20,243 bases of DNA, from assembly GCA_028696435.1 (NCBI GenBank), contig JAQVHC010000012.1, positions 1 to 20,243 on the forward strand. Reading direction: 5' to 3'. Shown one piece after another: positions 8,128 to 15,159 of the stretch (positions are counted from its first letter, which is position 1; each line of letters begins with the position of its first letter). Made by a program: the position numbers and the translations under genes. This DNA comes from Actinomycetota bacterium (lineage in GTDB: Bacteria; Actinomycetota; Humimicrobiia; Humimicrobiales; Humimicrobiaceae). The notes beneath the pieces are model-generated. The model saw only the letters and a list, made by a program, of their open reading frames with translations, was not told the origin of the DNA and did no database searches.

Positions 8128-9102
8128 TTGAAAATAATTTTTTTTGGATCTTCAAATATCTCGGTTCCTTTTTTAGAAGGATTGTATAAGTCGAACCATA
8201 ATATAGTGCTTGTTGTAACTACTGTTGATAGACCGTCCGGGAGAGGTAGAAAGATTACTGACAATGTAGTTAAAAGTAAAGCAAGTGAACTCGGGTTAAG
8301 CTTTACACAGGTTGATAAATTTGATAGCGATTTTTTTGATAAAATTAAAGAAGCAGATTTTGATGTGGCAGTTGTGGTTTCTTTTGGGAGAATATTTCCA
8401 GAGGAAATATTTGATTTAAAACAGGCAAAGTGGATCAATGTTCATCCGTCATTACTCCCCGGGCACAGAGGCCCCAATCCAATTGTTGCTGCACTTTTAA
8501 GTGGAGATAGTACAGGTGGTGTGAGTATAATCGAAGTAAAACCAGAGGTTGATGCAGGTGATATTTACGCACAGGTAAAATTTGGAATAGATGAGGATGA
8601 TAACCGTGCCAGTCTGGAGAAAAAATCAATAGCTTTTGGAGTTCCGGTTTTAATAAAAGTGCTGGATTTAATTGAAAGTAATGTTATAAAACCTTACCCC
8701 CAGGGTGAAAATAATTTATCCTATAGCTATAAAATAAAAAAAGAAGATTTAAAGATTAACTGGGAAAATAGTGCAGAAGAGATAGTTAACAGAGTAAGAG
8801 CTTTTAGTCCAGAACCAGGTGCTTATTGTATCTGGAATGGTATGAGAGTAAAAATACTAAAAGCGGAAGTTTTAAAGGAACCTTTGGCGGATTCATATCT
8901 GTCCGGTCTAAAAACTTATGAAACCTGCCCCTGTAGTAATGGTTTCATAATAAAGGCTGATAGGGAAAATGGTATTCTTGTCAGATGTAATAAAAATGAA
9001 ATAGTAAGAGTTACAGTAGTGCAGCCGGAAGGCAAAAGGATAATGCCAGCAGCTAATTTCATTAACGGGTACAGGATTAAAACCGGTGATACTTTTGAAT
9101 AA
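8128..9102 (+). CDS. fmt: Methionyl-tRNA formyltransferase
   Basis: Formylates Met-tRNAfMet for translation initiation using 10-formyltetrahydrofolate. The product has 324 residues, normal for the family. The catalytic trio N104, H106 and D142 is present in WINVHPSLLPGHRGPNPI and EVDAGDI. The loop commonly read as RGAAPI in this family is RGPNPI here. The C-terminal OB-fold part (about 210-320) contains AYCIWNGMRVKI. It starts at TTG 8128, with an excellent GGAGG at 8116-8120 (spacing 7) that decides the start. It overlaps the beginning of rsmB, so the two are probably coupled. Confidence 0.94.
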   Translation: MKIIFFGSSNISVPFLEGLYKSNHNIVLVVTTVDRPSGRGRKITDNVVKSKASELGLSFTQVDKFDSDFFDKIKEADFDVAVVVSFGRIFPEEIFDLKQAKWINVHPSLLPGHRGPNPIVAALLSGDSTGGVSIIEVKPEVDAGDIYAQVKFGIDEDDNRASLEKKSIAFGVPVLIKVLDLIESNVIKPYPQGENNLSYSYKIKKEDLKINWENSAEEIVNRVRAFSPEPGAYCIWNGMRVKILKAEVLKEPLADSYLSGLKTYETCPCSNGFIIKADRENGILVRCNKNEIVRVTVVQPEGKRIMPAANFINGYRIKTGDTFE

Positions 9103-10648
9103 AAAAGAGCGTGAGGCAAACCCCCGTAAAGTTGCTTTTCTTATACTGGCAGAGTATTTTAAAGAAAAGAAATCACTTAAAAACATATTAAATTACTACC
9201 TTGAAGATTACGAACTTTCTTCTCAGGACAGACGTTTTATCTTTAACCTTGCCAAGGGTACAGTAAGATATTATTTAAGAATTGACTTTGTACTTTCCTT
9301 ATTTTCAAACAAGAAGATAAAGAAAATTGATTTTGCAGTTCTTATTATCCTTCGTATGGGAGTTTTTCAATTGATGTATATGAGTAAAGTCCCTGGTTAT
9401 TCAGCAGTTAATGAGAGCGTTAAACTTGCAGTGGAAATTGCTTCTATTCCTTCGTCAAAGTTTGTGAATGCAGTATTGCGTAAAGTAAGTTCGATCCAGA
9501 ATATAAATCTGTTTACAGAAAAAAAGATAGAAGAGTTTTGCAGTGATGTGATTGATAAAATCAGTATAAAATACTCTTATCCCGACTGGCTTGTAAAATA
9601 CTGGGTCTCGTGGTATGGGATAGAAAAAACTACACTCATCTGTAAATCATTAAATAAAAATCCGCGTAATTATTTAAGAATCAATAAGAGTAAAATCACT
9701 ACGGAAGATCTATTAAAAGAACTGGAGAGGGAGTCATTTCAGAGCAAACCTGCAATTTTAGGTACCGGAGAAGGTGAAAAGCAGGTTACAGATGTCACCG
9801 GAAGAAGAATATGCTACAACAATGAATTTTTCCAGAAAAATATACTTGAGGATACGATAGAAGTAGCAAGCGTACAGAATATAACCAGAACAAATGCTTA
9901 TACTAAAGGTTTAATGTCTATCCAGAATATTCCTTCCCAGATAGCTATTAAATATTTCTTAGAACCCTGTCCCGGAGAAAAAGTTCTCGATGTATGCGCT
10001 GCGCCGGGCAGTAAAACCACTTATATTTCAGAACTTGTTGGAGATGAAGGTGAAGTCATATCAGTAGATATCAGTAAAAAAAGGCTGGGGCTGCTTAGAG
10101 AAAACCTTGTAAGGCTTGATATAAAAAATGTAGTAGCCATGGAGGCAGATGCAACTGAAAAAGATTTTCTGGAGAAAGGGGGAACGGTCTGGAGCATAAG
10201 CCCGGAAAACAAAAGAATGGTCAGTAATTATGCTGGATATTTTGACAGGATTTTTATTGATGCACCGTGCAGTGCATTCGGGACAATTTCAAAGAATCCA
10301 GATGTAAAATATAATAAGACGATGGATGATATTATCCGTCTGGCAGAAATGTCGTATAAAATGATTGTAAACTGTGATAAGTATCTAAAAAATGATGGCA
10401 GGCTTGTATTTTATACCTGTACATTGTCGCCTGTAGAAAATCAGCAGGTGATAGACAAATTTTTAAAAGAATTTAATGAAAAATATGATGTTATAAAACC
10501 CGACGTTTCTGGTATTTTAACATCAACTTTAGATTTAAAAGAGGATTTTACCTGTCTGGAAGGAAAAGAAGGTGGATACCTTGAGATAATGCCCTATTAT
10601 TTTGGAGGTGAGGGTGGTTTTGTATGCAGCCTTATAAAAAAGTTGTAA
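9086..10648 (+). CDS. rsmB: 16S rRNA (cytosine-967-C5)-methyltransferase RsmB (Sun/Fmu family)
   Basis: Methylates C967 of 16S rRNA using SAM. The N-terminal NusB-like RNA-binding domain (about 10-150) is followed by a Rossmann methyltransferase domain. Motifs: SAM loop VLDVCAAPG (300-308), DAPCS (392-396) with C395, and TCT with the probable nucleophile C445. At 520 residues it is longer than the common 430-450; part of the extra length lies just before the DAPCS motif. Two starts are possible: GTG 9086 (AGGA 9 bases upstream) and TTG 9095 (GGTGAT at 9085-9090). Either overlaps the end of fmt. The gene closes the long operon and faces rpmB. Confidence 0.93.
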   Translation: MILLNKKEREANPRKVAFLILAEYFKEKKSLKNILNYYLEDYELSSQDRRFIFNLAKGTVRYYLRIDFVLSLFSNKKIKKIDFAVLIILRMGVFQLMYMSKVPGYSAVNESVKLAVEIASIPSSKFVNAVLRKVSSIQNINLFTEKKIEEFCSDVIDKISIKYSYPDWLVKYWVSWYGIEKTTLICKSLNKNPRNYLRINKSKITTEDLLKELERESFQSKPAILGTGEGEKQVTDVTGRRICYNNEFFQKNILEDTIEVASVQNITRTNAYTKGLMSIQNIPSQIAIKYFLEPCPGEKVLDVCAAPGSKTTYISELVGDEGEVISVDISKKRLGLLRENLVRLDIKNVVAMEADATEKDFLEKGGTVWSISPENKRMVSNYAGYFDRIFIDAPCSAFGTISKNPDVKYNKTMDDIIRLAEMSYKMIVNCDKYLKNDGRLVFYTCTLSPVENQQVIDKFLKEFNEKYDVIKPDVSGILTSTLDLKEDFTCLEGKEGGYLEIMPYYFGGEGGFVCSLIKKL

Positions 10649-10701
10649 AGCAGATTACAATAAAAAGAATTACAAAAAGGAATGCAGAGTAAATGAAAGT
10701 T

Positions 10702-10738
10702 GTTCTGACTGTACTGCCCGGGTTTATTAAGTTAGAAC
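10702..10738. terminator. Possible stem-loop between convergent rsmB and rpmB
   Basis: GTTCTGAC (10702-10709) can pair with GTTAGAAC (10731-10738), 8 pairs including one G-U, around a loop containing CCCGGG. It is the only notable inverted repeat in the 106-bp gap between the two converging genes, where a shared terminator is expected. Neither strand has a convincing T-run directly after the stem, so intrinsic termination is doubtful. Confidence 0.25.
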
Positions 10739-10754
10739 TATGGATTAAAGAAAT

Positions 10755-10946
10755 CTATACGACCTTTTTAACTTTACCGGATACCAGACAGCTGGCACAT
10801 ATGTTTATTGTTTTAACCTGCCCTTTATATTCAACCTTTGCTTTCTGAATGTTAGGTTTAATTGTTCTTCTAGTTTTTTTATGTGAGCGACTTACCATAT
10901 TTCCAAAAGATGTCTTTTTCCCACAAATTTCACATGACCTTGACAT
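10755..10946 (-). CDS. rpmB: Large ribosomal subunit protein bL28
   Basis: Ribosomal protein of 63 residues and the only minus-strand gene in the window. The N-terminus MSRSCEICGKK, the GNMVSRSHKKTRR stretch and the VKTINICASCLVSGKV end are typical of bL28. It is the zinc-ribbon form, with C5, C8, C50 and C53. An AGGAG ribosome-binding site (complement of 10952-10956) lies 5 bases before the ATG. It diverges from the FakA-like gene with a long intergenic region between, an arrangement also common in Firmicutes. Its own promoter should lie in 10957-11100 on the minus strand, but I could not single one out. Confidence 0.95.
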   Translation of the reverse strand: MSRSCEICGKKTSFGNMVSRSHKKTRRTIKPNIQKAKVEYKGQVKTINICASCLVSGKVKKVV

Positions 10947-11101
10947 TTTAACTCCTGTATTTTTCTAATATTATCTAAAAATTATATTTCAATATATTAT
11001 TTATGCTTGTATTTTATAGTTATCTGGTTCAGGGATTAAAATAAACAATCAATATAAATTAACCATAAATGAATCAGGAACGAATATTATCACTTTATTT
11101 C

Positions 11102-11121
11102 TTAATTTTCAAGAAAATTAA
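11102..11121. repeat. 20-bp palindrome
   Basis: TTAATTTTC (11102-11110) and its exact reverse complement GAAAATTAA (11113-11121) are separated by two bases. The short centre suits a protein-binding operator better than an RNA hairpin. A short A/T-rich palindrome can also arise by chance in DNA of this composition. Confidence 0.5.
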
Positions 11122-11199
11122 AAGTTATTGTTGTTATTCAGTGATATTGCTCTCTTTAGTTATTCAGAGAAAATGTTACCCAGAATTACAACATTTATA

Positions 11200-11229
11200 A
11201 TATATGTCATATTTAAATATATATGTCAT
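11200..11229 (+). repeat. Two direct copies of ATATATGTCAT
   Basis: Identical 11-bp copies at 11200-11210 and 11219-11229, 19 bp start to start, close to two helical turns, as would suit a regulator binding one face of the DNA. They lie 150-180 bp upstream of the probable fakA-like promoter. No regulator is identified. Confidence 0.5.
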
Positions 11230-11379
11230 TTTGCGGCATAACAAGCAGAATAAAAACTTATTAAAAAAGAAAATATAAGCTGCTGGTAGAAACAATTTTT
11301 AATTAATAAAGTCTTTTAAGATGTAGCAAATATACAGATAGTATAATTTTTTTTATCTGGATAGAAATAAAGTGGATTT

Positions 11380-11388
11380 TGATATAAT
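11380..11388 (+). promoter_or_regulatory. Extended -10 promoter of the fakA-like gene
   Basis: TGA followed by TATAAT (11383-11388) is a perfect extended -10 element. The -35 position 17 bases upstream (GATAGA) is poor, as is usual for extended -10 promoters. Transcription would start near 11395, about 36 bases before the ATG at 11431, leaving room for the AAGGTGG ribosome site at 11417-11423. Confidence 0.65.
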
Positions 11389-11430
11389 ATACCAGAATAC
11401 TTAATAGTTTTAATTTAAGGTGGTAAAAAT

Positions 11431-13173
11431 ATGCTTGATGAGATAAATGAGCAGGACCTAAAGAGAGCAATTGATATTATAATAGAAAATTTTAAAGAGA
11501 ACGAAGCTAAAATAAATGAGCTAAATGTATTTCCTGTGCCTGATGGAGATACTGGTACCAATATGCTGCTTACTTTGAAAGCAGTCAGGGAGCAAATTTC
11601 AAAACTCGATGATTTTTCGGTAAAAAATGTTCTGGAAGAAGCTTCATTCGCTGCATTAATGGGGGCAAGAGGTAACTCGGGTGTTATATTATCACAGATA
11701 CTCAAGGGTCTTTTTGATGTAATTATAGAAAGTGATGATTTTAATCTGGATGTTATTAAAGAAGCATTAAAATCAGCAAGAGATCTGGCCTATAGTTCTG
11801 TTCAGAACCCAACTGAAGGAACAATGCTCACAACCATAAAGGATATTTGTGACTTTGTTGAAAGTTTAACCAATAATACACATAAAATAAAAATGACAGA
11901 TTTTCTGGATGAAATTATTTCAGAAACCGAGAAATCTGTTGAGAGGTCAACTCTCCTTCTTCCTGTTCTGAAAAAAGCAGATGTGGTAGATGCAGGAGCT
12001 CAGGGTATTCTTGATATATTAATAGGGACAAAAAAAGCTCTGAAAGAAATTGAGAGTATAAATGGAAGAGAGCTTGAAAAGAAGGTTAAAGAGACCAGTA
12101 AAGTTTATGCTACATCTGCAATGGACACAGGTAACGATGATAAGCAAACTGGAAGTCACGCCTTTACTGACGGGTCTGGAATTGATGAACAGACTGAAAA
12201 AGAAAGTCTTGAAGAAGTAAAGCGTACCTACGAAATTAAATATGTATACTGCACCGAGCTTATGTTGAAAGGTAAAAAGATAGACGTAGACAGATTAAGG
12301 GAGAGAATAGAAAGTTATGGCGATAGTGCGATGGTAGTTGGAAATGAAAATATGGTTAAGATACATGTTCATACAAATCAACCCCACAAAGTTTTAAGAG
12401 CTGCATTAAGGGAAGGCACCATACATAATATCCAGATTAATAATATGGAAGACCAGAGGAGAGAGGCGGTTGGAGTGGTTTATGAATCGGAATCTGAAGA
12501 AAAATCCTCAGTATTACCACGAGCTCTGGTGGCAGTAGCCAATGGCGAGGGTCTAGAAGAAATATTTAAAAGTATTGGTGTAGATGTTATTGTTAATGGC
12601 GGACAGAGCATGAATCCATCAACATATGATATAGTTAAAGAGATAAACAACCTTGAATCTTCAGATGTTTTTATATTTCCAAATAATAAAAATATAATAC
12701 TGGCTGCAAATCAGGCAAAGCAAATAATAAGAAATAAAAATATTTATATAATACCTACTACCAGCATACCTGAAGGTATATCTGCAGTCCTATCCTATAA
12801 TCCGGATGCCGGGATTGAAGAGAATATAAAAAATATGGAAGAAGCCGCTAAGAAAACCAAAAGCGGAGAGGTAACACAGGCAGTAAGAGATGCAAATTTG
12901 ATGGTTAGTGAAATAAAAAAAGGTGAATTTATTGGTCTATCTGATGGCAGGGTGAGAGTGGTGTCTAATAATGTTGTAGATGCAGTAGCTGACCTTGTGA
13001 GAGATATTGCAACTTCAACAGAAGAAGTTGTTACTATTTATACAGGCAAAGATGCAAAACAGGAAGATACTGATAATATCAGGAAAAAAATTAAAGAATA
13101 TTTTCCTAAAATAGACATAGAAATACATAAAGGCGAGCAACCTTTATATCCCTACATATTTTCAATAGAATAA
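11431..13173 (+). CDS. fakA: DAK2/DegV-family protein, fatty acid kinase FakA / YloV type
   Basis: Product of 580 residues with the FakA/YloV architecture: an N-terminal DhaL-type kinase domain (about 1-200) and a C-terminal DegV-like region. Kinase-domain motifs are NVFPVPDGDTGTNM (32-45, with the metal-binding aspartates), GARGNSG (78-84) and DVVDAGAQG. The characterised FakA phosphorylates fatty acids bound to FakB, feeding exogenous fatty acids toward PlsX and PlsY. plsX is encoded further along this window; no fakB is visible here. About 200-260 is a low-complexity acidic linker. An AAGGTGG ribosome site sits 7 bases before the ATG. In many bacteria recG follows; here rsmD follows directly. 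The family is clear; the fatty-acid role is inferred. Confidence 0.88.
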   Translation: MLDEINEQDLKRAIDIIIENFKENEAKINELNVFPVPDGDTGTNMLLTLKAVREQISKLDDFSVKNVLEEASFAALMGARGNSGVILSQILKGLFDVIIESDDFNLDVIKEALKSARDLAYSSVQNPTEGTMLTTIKDICDFVESLTNNTHKIKMTDFLDEIISETEKSVERSTLLLPVLKKADVVDAGAQGILDILIGTKKALKEIESINGRELEKKVKETSKVYATSAMDTGNDDKQTGSHAFTDGSGIDEQTEKESLEEVKRTYEIKYVYCTELMLKGKKIDVDRLRERIESYGDSAMVVGNENMVKIHVHTNQPHKVLRAALREGTIHNIQINNMEDQRREAVGVVYESESEEKSSVLPRALVAVANGEGLEEIFKSIGVDVIVNGGQSMNPSTYDIVKEINNLESSDVFIFPNNKNIILAANQAKQIIRNKNIYIIPTTSIPEGISAVLSYNPDAGIEENIKNMEEAAKKTKSGEVTQAVRDANLMVSEIKKGEFIGLSDGRVRVVSNNVVDAVADLVRDIATSTEEVVTIYTGKDAKQEDTDNIRKKIKEYFPKIDIEIHKGEQPLYPYIFSIE

Positions 13174-13197
13174 TAGAATAATTCAATTTATATAAAT

Positions 13198-13203
13198 GGT
13201 GAT
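13198..13203 (+). promoter_or_regulatory. Ribosome-binding site supporting the ATT start of rsmD
   Basis: GGTGAT matches the 3' part of the full Shine-Dalgarno sequence AGGAGGTGAT. Aligned that way, the distance from the end of the AGGAGG core to the ATT at 13209 is 9 bases, an ordinary spacing. The TGA within this site (13200-13202) is in frame with rsmD, so translation cannot begin further upstream. Confidence 0.6.
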
Positions 13204-13208
13204 TAATT

Positions 13209-13766
13209 ATTAGAATTATTTCAGGCAAATATAAAGGCAGAAAATTAAAACCCCCTTCTAATTATAAAATCAGACCCACTCTTGATAAAGTAAAGGAAAG
13301 TATTTTTAATGTTATTGGTAGCAGGATAGATAAAGCAAATGTCCTTGATTTATTTGCCGGGACCGGCTCTCTTGGGATAGAATCTTTAAGCCGGGGTAGT
13401 AATATTGCATATTTTGTCGATAAAAGCTTTGAGTCTATCGCCCTAATAGAATATAATATCAGAAGTTTAAAAATTGATAGTGAAAAATATAAAATAATAA
13501 AAGCTGATGTTCTGAAATTTCTTAATTTTTATAAGGGGCCGGAGTGGGATATAATCTTTCTTGATCCCCCTTTTAAAATTGAGAGTGATATAATGAAAAA
13601 AATATTTGATATTATAATTGAAAAGGAAATTGGTAAAAAAGATTCTCTAATAATATATGAGTACTTTTTTAAAAGAGATATTGCAGAAGAGATTGAAAAG
13701 TTAAAAGTTATTAAAAAATCACACTTTGGGGATAAAGATGTAATTTACCTTTCTCCTTTACATTAA
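13209..13766 (+). CDS. rsmD: 16S rRNA (guanine-966-N2)-methyltransferase RsmD, apparent ATT start
   Basis: SAM-dependent enzyme that methylates G966 of 16S rRNA. The uninterrupted frame gives 185 residues, the normal length. It shows the family N-terminus RIISGKYKGRKLKPP, SAM loop VLDLFAGTGSLG (45-56), and catalytic DPPF (119-122). Family members usually begin Met-Arg-Ile/Val-Ile, which places the first codon at ATT 13209. No ATG, GTG or TTG occurs in frame between the upstream stop at 13200 and an ATG deep in the gene (13592), too late for a working enzyme. ATT at 13206 is the only near alternative. Standard gene callers that ignore ATT would miss this gene. It sits between the fakA-like gene and coaD, its usual place. 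Confidence 0.9.
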   Translation: MRIISGKYKGRKLKPPSNYKIRPTLDKVKESIFNVIGSRIDKANVLDLFAGTGSLGIESLSRGSNIAYFVDKSFESIALIEYNIRSLKIDSEKYKIIKADVLKFLNFYKGPEWDIIFLDPPFKIESDIMKKIFDIIIEKEIGKKDSLIIYEYFFKRDIAEEIEKLKVIKKSHFGDKDVIYLSPLH

Positions 13767-13790
13767 ATTTTTAAAGATTGGATTTAAAGA

Positions 13791-14285
13791 ATGGAAAAAA
13801 TAGCATTGTGCCCGGGAACTTATGATCCACTGACAGAAGGGCACAGGGATATAATTCTGAGATGTTCTAAAATATTCTGTAAGGTTATAGTTGCTATATC
13901 AAAAAGTCCAAGGAAGAAACCTCTTTATTCTATAAATAAAAGAGTAGATTTTGCAAAAAGGGCTCTATCTGATTTAAAAAATGTTGAAATAATTACTTTT
14001 GATGGATTGCTGGTAGAACTGGCAAAAGAAGTAAAAGCAGGAGTTATTGTAAAAGGGCTGAGGGCTATTTCAGATTTTGAATATGAATTTCAAATGGCGC
14101 AAATAAATAAAAAATTAAATCCGGAAGTTGAGACCATGTTTATGGTAACCAATCCTAAATTTGCTTACCTCAGTTCCAGTGCAGTAAAGGAAGTAGCCAT
14201 GTTTAAAGGCAGTATAACAGGTCTGGTTCCAAAGGAGATAGAGCAGGATATAATTGAAAGTTTTAATAAAAATAATTTTAAATAA
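13791..14285 (+). CDS. coaD: Phosphopantetheine adenylyltransferase
   Basis: Transfers AMP from ATP to 4'-phosphopantetheine, giving dephospho-CoA, the step after CoaBC. The product has 164 residues, typical. The nucleotidyltransferase motif is PGTYDPLTEGH, with TEGH at 15-18 as the T/HxGH signature. Other family blocks: KGLRAISDFEYEFQMAQINK and the C-terminal SSSAVKEVA. ATG at 13791; the ribosome site is weak (GGA at about 10 bases). The gene is 24 bases after rsmD, the common rsmD-coaD pair, followed by the SepIVA-like gene. Confidence 0.95.
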   Translation: MEKIALCPGTYDPLTEGHRDIILRCSKIFCKVIVAISKSPRKKPLYSINKRVDFAKRALSDLKNVEIITFDGLLVELAKEVKAGVIVKGLRAISDFEYEFQMAQINKKLNPEVETMFMVTNPKFAYLSSSAVKEVAMFKGSITGLVPKEIEQDIIESFNKNNFK

Positions 14286-14305
14286 AAAGAGGTATGGAGA
14301 AGAAT

Positions 14306-14767
14306 ATGGACTCATTAGAGATTATTGACCGTATTGAGGAACTACTGGATAAAAGTAAAAGAGTTCCTTTTTCGTCCAATATAATGGTAAATGAAGCTGA
14401 AATATATGACTTGATAGACGAACTGAGAAGCTCACTTCCCGAAGAATTCAAACAATCCAGATGGATTGTAAAAGAGAGGGAAAACATGATAGAAGAAGCA
14501 AAAAGGTACTCTGAAAAATTAATCAGGGAAGCAAAGGAAAAGGCAGAAGTTCTTGTAAGCGAGACAGAAGTACTTAAAAATGCTACAAGAAAATCTGAAG
14601 AACTGATGAGCGCAGTAGAGGCGAGAGCAAGAACTATAAGATTAGAAGCTGAGGATTATGCTGATGAGAAACTGGCAAATCTTGAAGTAACATTACACAA
14701 GCTGCTGGCAGCTATTGAAAAAGGAAGAGAACAGTTCAGGGGTACCATGGGGCAGAGAGATGAGTAA
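14306..14767 (+). CDS. SepIVA-like coiled-coil protein (short DivIVA-type), putative
   Basis: Product of 153 residues dominated by a charged coiled coil (about 50-135), with no membrane segment. The layout resembles mycobacterial SepIVA, a septation protein: an N-terminal VP and AEIYDLIDELRSSLPEE (31-47), then EAKRYSEKLIREAKEKAE, and a C-terminal YADEKLANLE (118-127) and KGREQFRG (139-146). The mycobacterial protein is about 90 residues longer, mostly repeated coiled coil. Its place after coaD and before rpmF fits actinobacterial SepIVA. An ATG at 14294 would add four residues, but GAGG abuts it; GGAG at 14296-14299 is 6 bases before the ATG at 14306, which is preferred. Such proteins are often mislabelled ATPase or ATP synthase subunit B. 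Cell-division role inferred. Confidence 0.65.
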   Translation: MDSLEIIDRIEELLDKSKRVPFSSNIMVNEAEIYDLIDELRSSLPEEFKQSRWIVKERENMIEEAKRYSEKLIREAKEKAEVLVSETEVLKNATRKSEELMSAVEARARTIRLEAEDYADEKLANLEVTLHKLLAAIEKGREQFRGTMGQRDE

Positions 14768-14783
14768 GTTGGAGTTATTTTTA

Positions 14784-14813
14784 TTGAATAAAATTGTCAT
14801 TTTATGCTATATT
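14784..14813 (+). promoter_or_regulatory. Promoter of the rpmF operon
   Basis: TTGAAT (14784-14789), an 18-base spacer and TATATT (14808-14813), preceded by TGC to form an extended -10. The start would be near 14820, about 58 bases before the rpmF start. A 15-bp dyad (TTTTATT-G-AATAAAA, 14779-14793) overlaps the -35. It sits in the 110-bp gap after the SepIVA-like gene and probably drives rpmF through rnc. Confidence 0.65.
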
Positions 14814-14818
14814 TAATT

Positions 14819-14844
14819 ACCTGTGCTTATTATTTATAACAGGT
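14819..14844. repeat. Inverted repeat ACCTGT-N14-ACAGGT at the rpmF start site
   Basis: ACCTGT (14819-14824) and its exact reverse complement ACAGGT (14839-14844) are 20 bp apart, two helical turns, and begin at the predicted transcription start. It could be an operator or a short hairpin in the leader RNA. It does not match the FapR operator consensus I know. Confidence 0.45.
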
Positions 14845-14877
14845 TTGTAACGAAAATATTTATCAGGAGGAAATAAA

Positions 14878-15129
14878 TTGGCTGTTCCGAAAAGTAAAAC
14901 ATCGAAATCAAAAAGAGATAAACGCAGGTCTCATTACCGGCTGGGTATTTTAAATATAACCGAGTGTCCGAGATGTCATAGTAAAAAAATATCACACAGG
15001 GTTTGTGAAAATTGTGGTTATTATGCTGAAAATGAAATAATTGTATTTGAGGGGAAGGACAAAAAGAAAGAAAAGATAGAAAAAAGAGAGGCAGCTCAGA
15101 AGAAAGGGAAAAACGAAGGGGGTAAGTAA
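14878..15129 (+). CDS. rpmF: Large ribosomal subunit protein bL32 with extended tail
   Basis: Ribosomal protein starting MAVPKSKTSKSKRDKRRSHY, the usual bL32 N-terminus. Zinc-ribbon cysteines are C30, C33, C43 and C46. The product has 83 residues, about 25 more than the common 57-60; the extra part (59-83) is almost all Lys, Glu, Gly, Gln, Ala and Asn. The start is TTG with a strong CAGGAGG at 14864-14870, spacing 7. It heads the operon leading to plsX-acpP-rnc, a widespread pairing of bL32 with fatty-acid genes. The DUF177 gene that normally precedes rpmF is absent. Confidence 0.93.
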   Translation: MAVPKSKTSKSKRDKRRSHYRLGILNITECPRCHSKKISHRVCENCGYYAENEIIVFEGKDKKKEKIEKREAAQKKGKNEGGK

Positions 15130-15145
15130 GAATTGGATGTAAAAA

Positions 15146-15152
15146 TGGAGGT
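15146..15152 (+). promoter_or_regulatory. Ribosome-binding site deciding the acyl-CoA synthetase start
   Basis: TGGAGGT lies 7 bases before the TTG at 15160. An upstream TTG at 15133 has only a weaker G-run about 10 bases away and would place this strong site inside the gene. Confidence 0.5.
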
Positions 15153-15159
15153 CTGTGAT

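Larger units (their letters stand above)
10947..11430. other. Divergent intergenic region, 484 bp, no gene seen
   Basis: Very AT-rich region between the divergent rpmB and fakA-like genes. I found no coding potential and no tRNA or recognisable structured RNA. It holds the rpmB ribosome site at the left edge, a near-perfect palindrome (11102-11121), a direct repeat of GTTATTCAG (11133-11141 and 11159-11167), a direct repeat of ATATATGTCAT (11200-11210 and 11219-11229), a TATAAT at 11342-11347 without a good -35, and the extended -10 promoter at 11380-11388. The length is unusual against the mostly 0-30 bp gaps elsewhere in the window. Confidence 0.7.

Noticed and set aside
10693..10848. A 51-residue frame on the + strand beginning ATG in the rsmB-rpmB gap.
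   Set aside because: Two thirds of it is antisense to rpmB, the ribosome site is poorly placed, and no family pattern was recognised.
11342..11347. TATAAT upstream of the fakA-like gene as a second promoter.
   Set aside because: No -35 and no extended -10 element; TATAAT is common by chance in this A/T-rich stretch.
13174..13790. The apparent gene-free stretch between the fakA-like gene and coaD as a pseudogene or noncoding region.
   Set aside because: The frame from 13209 is uninterrupted and has all RsmD motifs, so it is an intact gene with an unusual start.
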